Assembly: GCA_029940245.1 (NCBI GenBank)
Contig: JAOZRF010000025.1
Coordinates: 1-13,300 of the forward strand
DNA from: Desulfobacula sp.
GTDB taxonomy: Bacteria; Desulfobacterota; Desulfobacteria; Desulfobacterales; Desulfobacteraceae
DNA length: 13,300 nucleotides
Direction: 5' to 3'
Every line of letters starts with the position of its first letter. Within the stretch, counting starts at the first letter, position 1. This document shows positions 1-7,137 of the stretch, in pieces. Both the position numbers and the translations under genes were made by a program. The notes beneath the pieces are model-generated. The model was not told the origin of the DNA. It saw nothing but the letters and a program-made list of their open reading frames with translations, and made no database searches.

Positions 1-305
1 GCCAGATCACTGATATCAGCATGGGCGGACTTGCTTTTAAATATATTGATACAAAGAATAATGATACAAAAGGCCAAGACCAGTCAGAAGAATCAATTTT
101 TTTAAGCAGTATGGGATTTTATGTGGGTAATCTTCCATTTAAAACCATTTCTGATAATGAAGTCACAAACACACCCTCCTTCAGTGCAATGAAGATTAGA
201 GAAAGGCATGTACAATTTACGGACTTAAGTTTTAAACAGCTTTTTGATCTGGATTGTTACCTTAATAATAATATTACTGATAAAGATGAAAACCCTTTAC
301 ATTAA
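1..305 (+). CDS. PilZ-like domain protein, C-terminal part (5' end outside window)
   Basis: The reading frame is open from the left edge (first whole codon at base 3) to TAA at 303-305, so this is the last ~100 residues of a longer protein. It begins QITDISMGGLAFKYID; D-I-S-M-G-G (bases 12-29) fits the second PilZ motif, (D/N)xSxxG, which in the family contacts cyclic di-GMP. The first motif (RxxxR) would lie upstream of the window, so real ligand binding cannot be judged. The tail (RERHVQFTDLSFKQLFDLDCYL) resembles the final strand and helix of short PilZ proteins, where a VQF-like strand is followed by a helix. The internal ATG at 21 lies inside the motif and is not a credible start. A role as a c-di-GMP effector is inference. 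The gene converges on the M16 peptidase gene, whose stop is at 399. Confidence 0.6.
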   Translation, partial: QITDISMGGLAFKYIDTKNNDTKGQDQSEESIFLSSMGFYVGNLPFKTISDNEVTNTPSFSAMKIRERHVQFTDLSFKQLFDLDCYLNNNITDKDENPLH

Positions 306-309
306 TATG

Positions 310-333
310 AACCATAATCTATTCTATATGGTT
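310..333 (+). terminator. Weak hairpin between convergent genes
   Basis: AACCATA (310-316) and TATGGTT (327-333) form a 7-bp stem with a 10-base loop just after the PilZ stop. A T-rich stretch (CTTTCTTTTTTAATTTTCC) begins about 8 bases later rather than directly after the stem. The hairpin is AT-rich, so it is at best a weak intrinsic terminator for the + strand gene. I see no better candidate for the end of the M16 transcript in 306-398. Confidence 0.25.
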
Positions 334-398
334 TAAAATCCTTTCTTTTTTAATTTTCCTTTAACTCTCCAGGAATATTATAAAGGCCCCTTTCTTTT

Positions 399-3239
399 TT
401 AATCTGCACCATTCCCAGGCGTTATAACAATCAATGCGCTATCATCAATGTTCAAATATTTTTTTGCAAGCAACATCAAATCATCCCGGGTAATGACATT
501 ATAGTCATGCATTATGGTATTGGCCCAGTCAAATTTTTCCGGATACGTTGAAGCATTTGCCATAACAGCATTCAACCAATACGCATTGGTCTTTCTAATA
601 ATTTTTAAATGACTCAGGACCGGCTTTAATGCCAGATCTGTTTCTTTTTTTGTAATACCATCCACGAGAATAGAATTAAGAATCGCTTTAATTTTATTGA
701 AGACAAATGTTTGCTTTTCCGGTTTCACATTGGCAACCATATACAGTATCCCATAATCCTTAAATATCCTTGATGGATCATTGTAGGCATAAGGGGAATA
801 AGTCACACCTAAATCTTCTCTAAGAACAATTCTCAGCCTTTCTGATAAAACCCTGGACAAAACAGACAGCCGGCGGGTTTGTCTGATATTCCAAAAATCA
901 TCTGTTAAAAATGCAAGCCTGACAACACCTGAATCAATCCTGGTCTCAGGTTTCAATTCAAGCTGTTCACCTTTGGGAAAAATTATTTTTCCGACAGGCG
1001 TAAATTTGTCTGGGAAAGTTTTTCTTTTTTTCAATGCTCCTAAATATTTTAAAGCCAGACCAATGATATTTTTTTCATCAAAGTCTCCAATAATAGATAC
1101 TTCAACAGGTGAATTTTTAAAATATGGGGCCATCCAATTTTGAATATCCTCCAAGGTATACTGATTTATTATATCCGGGTGTGGCAAACCAAATCGGGTA
1201 TCGTTTTTAGCAAGAAAAGAATCTCCTTTTATCTTCATGATACCTTCAGGGGTTCGCATAAGACTGTCATATTGCTGTTTATAACGTTTTTTTGTAAGAT
1301 CCAGTGCTTCAACCCTGTATCCTGGATCATTTAAATAATGATAGATCAATTGAAAGATAAGCTTAGCTTCCTTTGGATCACCTGCACCAGACAAAGAAAA
1401 ATAATTGTCATTCAATTTAAAGCCGATCCTGACCTTATTGCCGGCCAGAGCTTCGTCCAACTGATCTGTATCAAGTTTACCAAGCCCGCCTGCCTTTAAA
1501 ACACCCTCTCCAAGAAGAGCTAAACCAGGCTTGGATACAGGCTCTGATTTTTTGCCATCTCCAAAACAAACCTTGAACAGGAATTCATTTTGTTTATAAT
1601 CTGTTTTTTTTAAATTTAATTTAACATTATTTTCAAATTCAATTGATGTAATACCAAGATCTTTGACATTCTCTTGTTTTGACAGTATCTTAAATTTTAA
1701 AGAGGGCAATTCAAGATAAGGGAATTTACCTGATGCAAAGTCATTGTATTTGCCAACCTTATCTGTCCTGGCTTTTGTATAAGCTGCAAGAATTGCTGAT
1801 TCAGGGTCTTGACCATTAATTCTCGCATTGCCGGTAACCAGTATCAGTCGATGTTTTTTTGACCATGCTGTTTTTAGTGCCTCGTGGGCATCATGCAGGG
1901 AAATTGATTCAATATATGGTTTTAAAAGGTCTTTTTTCTGTTGAGGGGATAAAAGCAAATTTTTGTTATTAACCGCTCTTAAAATAGATTTGGACAGATA
2001 ATGACTTTTTTGTGTTCCTGCCTGATCAACCTGTGTTTCAAGTGAAGAAATAAAATCAGCTTTAACTCTAGCCAGCTCCTTTGTGGTAAACCCATATAAA
2101 AGTCCCTGTCTCAAAACTTTTTCAATCTGACGAAGGCTCATTTCCCATTTATCAGGTTCACAGCCGGCATTGATGGAAGACATTGAAATATGATGCAAAA
2201 ATGATCCGGAAGCAACTGCAGCATCTGAGAAATCGGCAGTTTGCCGGGTGACCATTCCCGACAACCTGTTTTGTAACATAGAATTGGCAATATGGGTTAA
2301 AACCTTTTTCTTGAGCATATCCTCGGTTTGTGTTTCAAAGGGTACCCAGGAACTTGTCTCTATTGTAATATCTGTGCTGCCGGCTTCTTTTTCATAATGA
2401 TAAAATGAATTTATCCCCTTGTGTTCCTTCCATTGGGTCGCTAATGCCGATTTTATAAAAAAAGAGCGTGGTTTCATTTTAGAAAATCTTTTGATAATCA
2501 TGGATTGAACAGTGTTGACACCAAAATCACCAACAACAATCAAAGCCATATTATCCGGGCGATACCACTTGTCATAATATGCTTTTAACAAATTTTGATC
2601 CGCATTTTTAATAACAGAATCAATCCCGATGGGAAATCTTTGATTAAAAAGTGAATTTGGAAGTTCGAATTCCAGTGATTTTTTAAATGTCCTGTAGGAG
2701 ACCGAGTCTCGCTCTCTTTTTTCAGCTAAAATAATTCCCCGTTCACGCTCAACTTCGGATTCCAGAAGAAGTGCCCCCTGTGCATAATCCTGAATTACAA
2801 CAAAGGCTTTATCCATATAATTATGATCTGCCTTTGGCAAAGACAGATCATAAACCGTATTAAAAAATGAAGTATGGGCATTGGCATCTGCACCAAAATC
2901 CATACCAATGGATTGGAAATATTCGATTAATTCTCCTGGTTTAAAATGTTCTGACCCGTTAAACACCATATGTTCCAGATAGTGGGCAAGTCCCTGCTGT
3001 TCATCTGTCTCATTCATTGAACCTGCAAAAACATTCAGATGGATGTTAACCTGGTCCTTAGGCGTTGTATTTTGCTTGAGTATATATTGAAATCCATTTG
3101 GAAGAATGCCATAGACAATGCCTGGATCAATTTGAATTCCCTGATGGGAACCAATGATCCTTTGCTGGGGAGAAGCACATGAAAATATGAGCAAAAGCCA
3201 TAAAATGGAAACTTTAAAGGCAATATTCCGGTAATACAT
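399..3239 (-). CDS. M16 (pitrilysin-type) zinc metallopeptidase, probable lipoprotein
   Basis: A 946-residue M16 peptidase. The N-terminus has a hydrophobic stretch ending LLLIFSC (Cys21), a lipobox-like site, so I infer a lipid-anchored, periplasm-facing enzyme. The inverted zinc motif HxxEH is HYLEH at residues 86-90 (His86 and His90 ligands, Glu89 catalytic). The third ligand is probably Glu166 in the EVERERGIILAE segment, the usual distance away. Two M16 halves are visible: an active N-half with its C-subdomain (about 40-400, including WYRPDNMALIVVGDF) and a second half from about 520 without HxxEH, as in PqqL-like two-lobed members. Length fits that group. The ATG at 3239 follows AGGA, which overlaps the stop of the upstream ppiD-like gene; only 10 bases separate them, so cotranscription and coupled translation are likely. 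The probable substrate is small or misfolded envelope peptides; this is inferred. Confidence 0.88.
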   Translation of the reverse strand: MYYRNIAFKVSILWLLLIFSCASPQQRIIGSHQGIQIDPGIVYGILPNGFQYILKQNTTPKDQVNIHLNVFAGSMNETDEQQGLAHYLEHMVFNGSEHFKPGELIEYFQSIGMDFGADANAHTSFFNTVYDLSLPKADHNYMDKAFVVIQDYAQGALLLESEVERERGIILAEKRERDSVSYRTFKKSLEFELPNSLFNQRFPIGIDSVIKNADQNLLKAYYDKWYRPDNMALIVVGDFGVNTVQSMIIKRFSKMKPRSFFIKSALATQWKEHKGINSFYHYEKEAGSTDITIETSSWVPFETQTEDMLKKKVLTHIANSMLQNRLSGMVTRQTADFSDAAVASGSFLHHISMSSINAGCEPDKWEMSLRQIEKVLRQGLLYGFTTKELARVKADFISSLETQVDQAGTQKSHYLSKSILRAVNNKNLLLSPQQKKDLLKPYIESISLHDAHEALKTAWSKKHRLILVTGNARINGQDPESAILAAYTKARTDKVGKYNDFASGKFPYLELPSLKFKILSKQENVKDLGITSIEFENNVKLNLKKTDYKQNEFLFKVCFGDGKKSEPVSKPGLALLGEGVLKAGGLGKLDTDQLDEALAGNKVRIGFKLNDNYFSLSGAGDPKEAKLIFQLIYHYLNDPGYRVEALDLTKKRYKQQYDSLMRTPEGIMKIKGDSFLAKNDTRFGLPHPDIINQYTLEDIQNWMAPYFKNSPVEVSIIGDFDEKNIIGLALKYLGALKKRKTFPDKFTPVGKIIFPKGEQLELKPETRIDSGVVRLAFLTDDFWNIRQTRRLSVLSRVLSERLRIVLREDLGVTYSPYAYNDPSRIFKDYGILYMVANVKPEKQTFVFNKIKAILNSILVDGITKKETDLALKPVLSHLKIIRKTNAYWLNAVMANASTYPEKFDWANTIMHDYNVITRDDLMLLAKKYLNIDDSALIVITPGNGAD

Positions 3240-3249
3240 ATATAGAATC

Positions 3250-5142
3250 CTAATTCAAAACTTCAGGATCATAATGGATTTTACTATTATTTTTTAATTC
3301 AGTGATCCATGCCTGATAATATTGTGACTGCTTGCTCCTGGTAATTTCATTTTTAATTGTTTTTAGATTTTCTATAATTTCTGTTTTTTCGGGATATTTT
3401 TGTTCTTTAAACCCGATAATATAATATTTGGATGAAACATCAATGATTTCAGGATAAATTTTATTTTTTTCATTTAATGAAAAACTGGCCTGGATAAATT
3501 CAGGAGAATTTCCCACATCTTCAACATTGCTGTTTCTTGTGAATAATTTTGTTGATTTAAGGGTTAGCTGATTCTCTTTAGCCAGGGTTTCAATTGTTTT
3601 TTCATCCGTTTTTTTGCTTAGAACCAGTTGGGCATCTTCTTTTGCCTTTTTGATTTGAAGTTTCAGGGTAAGTTCATTTAGCACCCTGTCTTTTACAAGA
3701 TCCAGGTCCTGAATTGCGGGGTCAATTTTTTTGACCACATTGATCAAATAATAGGCATCACCCAATTGTTTTACATCACTGATAGCATCCAGGGCCAGGC
3801 TGAAAGCAGCCTTTGCAAAGCCTTCATTATTTTCAATTTCAAGCCCTTTACCACTAATATCAAACTCTTTGGCTGTCATAAGTTTTTTATCCGCAATGAG
3901 CGCTACCTGTTCAAAACTGTCTCCGTCTATCACTGCATCAAATGCTTCCCCGGCTTTATAATAGGCCAGGTTCTGCATTTCCTGCTGTTCTAATTGTTTT
4001 TTTATTTTTTCTGATGCCATGGCCAGGGTCTGGATAGAAGCATCAAATCTGGCAATAACCTTGATAATATGCCAGCCAAACATCGTTCTTACAGGTTTGC
4101 TGATCTCACCGGCTTTCATGGAAAAGGCCTGGTCTGCAAAGGGCTTCACCATGCTTTGCTTTTCAAACACCCCCAGATATCCGCCATTGTCTTTTGAAGG
4201 GCCTTCGGAATATTCTTTGGCAAGCTTTTCAAAATCCTTATCTTTTAAAGCCATCGCATAAATATCTTGTGCTCTTTTAAGAGCCTCATTAACTTTTTCT
4301 TCTTCTGCATCTTGTGCAAGTTTAATTAAAATATGCCTGGCTTCAACTTTTTCAGGTACTTTAAATTCTGCCTGATTCTGTTCGTAATAATCTTTTATAC
4401 TGGCATCAGTGACCTTTATTTTATCTTTATAGGCTTCAGGAGAAAACTTTAAATATACGGCATTAATTTTGGCTTCAGATTTATACTTATCTTTATTTTC
4501 ATCATAAAAGGTTTTGAGCTGGTCTTCATCAGGGTGAATATCAGCATAGTCTTTAGGGTCAAACAACAGGTAATCCACGGCTGTTTTTGTATTTTTAAAT
4601 ATATACCAGTCCCTGGCTTCAAGATCTGATACATTGACAGTGCTCAACACCAAGTCTCTAACTTTTTGCCGGCGTATTGAATTGAGCTGGCTACGTTCAA
4701 AAATTTCAGGATTTAAAGAATTTAAACTTAAAACCCTTTTATACTGATCAATATTAAATATTCCATCTTTTTGAAAGGCTTTAATTGAGACCAGGTTCTC
4801 TTGAAGTTCTTTTTCAGAGATATTTATTTCAAGTTTATCTGCCTGGGCTAAGATCAGTTTTTGCTCGATTAATGAATCCAGTGCCTGTTGCTTTACATTA
4901 AGCGCTTTTAAGATATCATCGTTCAAATTTTTTCCAAATCTTGCCCGCATCTGATCAACAAGAGTCTTATATGCCTGCTGATATTCCTTCATGGTAATGG
5001 ATTCATCATCAATGGTTGCAACAGAATCATTTCTCTTGGATCCAAATGACCCCACACCGAGAAACACAAATACAACAACAATAATCCCAAGAAATATTTT
5101 AATGATCCAATTCCCGGTATTTTCACGCAGGTAACTCAGCAT
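3250..5142 (-). CDS. ppiD: PpiD/SurA-type periplasmic peptidyl-prolyl isomerase (membrane anchored)
   Basis: Encodes a 630-residue chaperone or isomerase starting MLSYLRENTGNWIIK. A short cytoplasmic N-terminus is followed by one transmembrane helix (about 13-33, IIKIFLGIIVVVFVFLGVGSF), a SurA_N-like helical chaperone region (about 40-190), a parvulin domain (about 266-365: VEARHILIKL, then GPSKDNGGYLGVF, then FGWHIIKV), and a C-terminal chaperone-like region. This is the PpiD layout, and the length is close to the E. coli protein (~620). PpiD helps newly exported proteins fold at the Sec translocon; in some PpiD proteins the parvulin domain is catalytically weak, so activity here is uncertain. 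The frame extends 15 codons further to an ATG at 5187, but the ATG at 5142 has a perfect AAGGAG six bases upstream and gives the family's typical start. It is first in a two-gene unit with the M16 peptidase, behind a leader carrying a palindromic repeat. Confidence 0.85.
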   Translation of the reverse strand: MLSYLRENTGNWIIKIFLGIIVVVFVFLGVGSFGSKRNDSVATIDDESITMKEYQQAYKTLVDQMRARFGKNLNDDILKALNVKQQALDSLIEQKLILAQADKLEINISEKELQENLVSIKAFQKDGIFNIDQYKRVLSLNSLNPEIFERSQLNSIRRQKVRDLVLSTVNVSDLEARDWYIFKNTKTAVDYLLFDPKDYADIHPDEDQLKTFYDENKDKYKSEAKINAVYLKFSPEAYKDKIKVTDASIKDYYEQNQAEFKVPEKVEARHILIKLAQDAEEEKVNEALKRAQDIYAMALKDKDFEKLAKEYSEGPSKDNGGYLGVFEKQSMVKPFADQAFSMKAGEISKPVRTMFGWHIIKVIARFDASIQTLAMASEKIKKQLEQQEMQNLAYYKAGEAFDAVIDGDSFEQVALIADKKLMTAKEFDISGKGLEIENNEGFAKAAFSLALDAISDVKQLGDAYYLINVVKKIDPAIQDLDLVKDRVLNELTLKLQIKKAKEDAQLVLSKKTDEKTIETLAKENQLTLKSTKLFTRNSNVEDVGNSPEFIQASFSLNEKNKIYPEIIDVSSKYYIIGFKEQKYPEKTEIIENLKTIKNEITRSKQSQYYQAWITELKNNSKIHYDPEVLN

Positions 5143-5148
5143 CACTTT

Positions 5149-5154
5149 CTCCTT
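5149..5154 (-). promoter_or_regulatory. Ribosome binding site that fixes the ppiD start
   Basis: On the minus strand AAGGAG lies six bases (AAAGTG) before the ATG at 5142. No comparable site precedes the ATG at 5187, so the shorter protein is chosen. Confidence 0.8.
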
Positions 5155-5212
5155 AACTCTCCTGTAAAATAAATATATCTGACTCAACTTTCAATCTTAA
5201 GTTCTTGCAGAC

Positions 5213-5285
5213 GGGGTCAGGCTTGTTTTATTGTGTTTTTATCAATAAATCTATATCAAAAATGCAATAATGCAAGCCTGACCCC
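5213..5285. repeat. REPIN/MITE-like palindromic repeat element
   Basis: GGGGTCAGGCTTG (5213-5225) is mirrored exactly by CAAGCCTGACCCC (5273-5285). Pairing resumes inward: TTATTG and a run of T on the left (to 5240) match A-run and CAATAA on the right (from 5258), interrupted by one mismatch and G-U type pairs. The loop is about 17 bases. The arms are much more GC-rich than the surrounding DNA. From memory, GGGGTCAGGCTTG-like palindromes recur in genomes of this kind near IS200-like/REP-associated tyrosine transposases, so I read this as a non-autonomous, dispersed element. No transposase lies in the window, and copy number cannot be seen here. It would be transcribed as part of the ppiD leader and could fold into a long RNA hairpin. 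Confidence 0.7.
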
Positions 5286-5332
5286 ACTCAAATCCGTCAA
5301 CTCCAAAAGTTGAATAAATAAACGAACTGTGC

Positions 5333-5362
5333 ATAATAGCTTTTCACAAAAGCCTGTGTCAA
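5333..5362 (-). promoter_or_regulatory. Probable sigma-70 promoter for ppiD-M16
   Basis: On the minus strand TTGACA (5362-5357) is followed after 18 bases by TATTAT (5338-5333). Transcription would begin near 5326, giving a leader of about 185 bases before the ATG at 5142, with the palindromic repeat inside it. This is motif reading only; both boxes are close to consensus. Confidence 0.55.
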
Positions 5363-5421
5363 TATTTTATTATTTCAAAAATTGAATTTATGGATTAACC
5401 AATAATTTTTGTATTGACACA
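5355..5421. repeat. Inverted repeat carrying two divergent -35 boxes
   Basis: TGTGTCAATA (5355-5364) and TATTGACACA (5412-5421) are exact inverted copies, each containing a TTGACA on the strand pointing outward. Between them, CAAAAATT (5376-5383) and AATTTTTG (5404-5411) form a second inverted pair around an AT-rich core. The match extends outward in part (GCC on the left, GGC at 5425-5427 on the right after a small insertion). The symmetry places the ppiD and tRNA-Ala promoters back to back. Confidence 0.55.
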
Positions 5422-5442
5422 GCAGGCATAATCTATTATTTA
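5414..5442 (+). promoter_or_regulatory. Probable promoter of tRNA-Ala
   Basis: TTGACA at 5414-5419 is followed after 17 bases by TATTTA (5437-5442). A better-looking TATTAT at 5434-5439 is only 14 bases away. Either hexamer would start transcription about 10-15 bases before the tRNA. The sequence between the -10 and the tRNA (AAGGGATGC...) is GC-rich, which could act as a discriminator under growth-rate control; that is inference. Confidence 0.5.
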
Positions 5443-5459
5443 AGGGATGCTTTTACCGT

Positions 5460-5535
5460 GGGGCTGTAGCTCAGCTGGGAGAGCGTACGGCTGGCAGCCG
5501 TAAGGTCAGGGGTTCGATCCCCCTCAGCTCCACCA
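5460..5535 (+). tRNA. tRNA-Ala (anticodon GGC)
   Basis: A 76-base tRNA with encoded CCA. The acceptor stem GGGGCTG pairs with CAGCTCC and contains the G3-U70 wobble that is the main alanine identity element. The D arm has GCTC/GAGC. The anticodon arm has TACGG/CCGTA with loop CTGGCAG, giving anticodon GGC, which reads GCC. The T arm has AGGGG/CCCCT with loop TTCGATC. All four stems pair fully by eye. It stands alone, transcribed away from ppiD and towards the convergent htrA gene. Confidence 0.97.
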
Positions 5536-5593
5536 TTTCTTTTGTCCAGACTCTGCTATAAAATATTTAAATTGAATTATTTTTTTTGATACA

Positions 5594-5635
5594 AAAACGG
5601 CATTCTTCCCTTTTCAAAGGAAAGAATGCCGTTTT
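5594..5635. terminator. Bidirectional intrinsic terminator between tRNA-Ala and htrA
   Basis: AAAACGGCATTCTT (5594-5607) pairs over 14 bp with AAGAATGCCGTTTT (5622-5635), and CCTT/AAGG can add to the stem after a C-A mismatch. The A/T ends give a U tract in either direction: TTTT on the plus strand and TTTTT followed by GTATC on the minus strand. It lies 58 bases after the tRNA and 18 bases after the htrA stop, so it can end both convergent transcripts. Confidence 0.85.
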
Positions 5636-5653
5636 ATAAAAGAAAGTCAACTA

Positions 5654-7072
5654 TTATGGCTTTTCAAAGCTCACACCAAACACATGGCTGTCGCCTCTTT
5701 TAAAGAGAAGCTGAACCATGCCGCCTTTCTTTATTTTATCTAAAGATTGCTGGTATTCGTCAATATTATCAATTTTCTGACGGTTCACTTCCAGTAACAG
5801 ATCTCCCTGATGTACCCTTGTCTTTGCCGCCAGGCTGTCATGCTCTATATCCATGACAACAAGACCTTTGATATTCTCAGGATAGCCAAGTTTTCGAGCA
5901 ATATCTGAGTCTATCTGTTTTAATCTGAAGCCAAAAGAATCATAACCATTCATTGCTTCTCTTGTCTCAGGGTCTTGTTCCGGTCTCTTGCCGAGTTTAA
6001 CCTTAAGCATTTTTTCTTTGCCATCACGAATCAGGGTTACATTAACTGTTTCACCGACAGATGAGCTTCCAATGGTCAAGGTAAGATCCCTTGATGAATC
6101 AATTTTTTTCTCATTGATCGAAAAAATAACATCCCCGACTTTGATACCTGCCTTATCTGCCGGATCTCCCTCATACACTTTGGCAACATATACACCCTTG
6201 GTCTCTTTGATTCCATAATATTTTGCCAGGTCTTCCGTGACATTTTGAATGGCCACGCCCATCCAGCCCCGGGAAACGGTTTTTTGTTTTGTCAATTGAT
6301 CAATAACACCCGTTGCAAGGTCGGAAGGGATGGCAAATCCAAGGCCCTGGCCTGAAGGGATAATGGCTGTATTGATACCAATGACATCACCATCAAGGTT
6401 CAACAAAGGGCCTCCGGAATTCCCCGGATTAATGGACGCATCCGTCTGGATAAAATCGTCATAGGGCCCTGATCCTAAAATTCTTCCTTTTGCACTGACA
6501 ATCCCGGCAGTAACCGTCTGTTCAAGACCAAAGGGACTGCCAATGGCAACCACCCAGGACCCCACTTCAGTTTTGGAAGAACTTCCAAATTTCAAGGGTG
6601 TTAAATCTTTTGCCTTGATTTTAATGAGTGCAAGATCTGTCATGGGATCTGTCCCTATAATGGTGGCCTCGTATTCAGTCTTGTCATGCAGGATAACCTT
6701 AATTTGATCTGCATCTTTAATCACATGGTTATTGGTGACAATATATCCATCATCACTGATAATAAAGCCGGAACCCAGACTGCTTTCTTTTCTGTTCCGG
6801 GGCATTTGATTTAAAAAAGGGGCAAAAAATTCATCAAAAGGATTTTGCCTCCCGCCAAAGGGCTGCCCAAAAAAATGTTTGTAAACTCTTCCCCCGCCTT
6901 TGATCACTTTTTCTGTCTGTATGTTTACAACACCAGGCTTTGCCTGTTTGGCAAGCACAGCAAAATTAACCGGTACCATGCGGGTATTTTCAACATTGCT
7001 TTGCGCAATTGCAAACCCGGTCATACAAACTATAATCATAATAATAAAAAGTATTTTATGTTTCCGTCTCAT
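5654..7072 (-). CDS. htrA: HtrA/Deg-family periplasmic serine protease with two PDZ domains
   Basis: A 472-residue Do-type protease. The signal peptide is about residues 1-23 (KILFIIMIIVCMTGFAIA, then Q). The trypsin-like domain carries the triad His116 (VTNNHV), Asp146 (DLALIK) and Ser219 (GNSGGP). A Phe/Gly-rich loop before it (about 60-95, HFFGQPFGG..DEFFAPF) matches the LA-loop region of DegP/DegQ. PDZ1 spans about 270-360 and PDZ2 about 380-470. Length and domains match DegP/DegQ; I cannot decide between them. It degrades or holds misfolded envelope proteins. The frame opens at a GTG (7075), but AGGAGG sits only two bases before it and five bases before the ATG at 7072, so I take the ATG. 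It lies 65 bases after the kinase gene in the same direction and is the likely target or a member of that operon; a weak promoter in the gap is possible. Confidence 0.93.
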   Translation of the reverse strand: MRRKHKILFIIMIIVCMTGFAIAQSNVENTRMVPVNFAVLAKQAKPGVVNIQTEKVIKGGGRVYKHFFGQPFGGRQNPFDEFFAPFLNQMPRNRKESSLGSGFIISDDGYIVTNNHVIKDADQIKVILHDKTEYEATIIGTDPMTDLALIKIKAKDLTPLKFGSSSKTEVGSWVVAIGSPFGLEQTVTAGIVSAKGRILGSGPYDDFIQTDASINPGNSGGPLLNLDGDVIGINTAIIPSGQGLGFAIPSDLATGVIDQLTKQKTVSRGWMGVAIQNVTEDLAKYYGIKETKGVYVAKVYEGDPADKAGIKVGDVIFSINEKKIDSSRDLTLTIGSSSVGETVNVTLIRDGKEKMLKVKLGKRPEQDPETREAMNGYDSFGFRLKQIDSDIARKLGYPENIKGLVVMDIEHDSLAAKTRVHQGDLLLEVNRQKIDNIDEYQQSLDKIKKGGMVQLLFKRGDSHVFGVSFEKP

Positions 7073-7077
7073 CACAA

Positions 7078-7083
7078 CCTCCT
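7078..7083 (-). promoter_or_regulatory. Ribosome binding site that fixes the htrA start
   Basis: A consensus AGGAGG on the minus strand. The spacing is five bases (TTGTG) to the ATG at 7072 and only two to the GTG at 7075, so it supports the ATG. Confidence 0.8.
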
Positions 7084-7137
7084 ATAAATTTAAAATTAAA
7101 CTTCCATAGATTGTATAATAACCCATAAATATGACCG

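Noticed and set aside
3035..3223. 62-codon frame on the minus strand inside the M16 gene
   Set aside because: It is another frame of the M16 N-terminal coding region, which itself carries the HxxEH motif in the main frame.
5143..5459. A hidden small gene, transposase fragment or riboswitch in the ppiD leader region
   Set aside because: No frame with a ribosome site stands out and no known riboswitch core is recognised; the structure is explained by the palindrome and the two promoters.
5536..5593. A second tRNA or small RNA after tRNA-Ala
   Set aside because: The stretch is AT-rich with no cloverleaf arms and leads directly into the shared terminator.
6845..7109. Two plus-strand frames (80 and 69 codons) over the htrA start
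   Set aside because: Antisense to the signal peptide and LA-loop region of htrA; the hydrophobic look comes from complementing its codons. No independent support.
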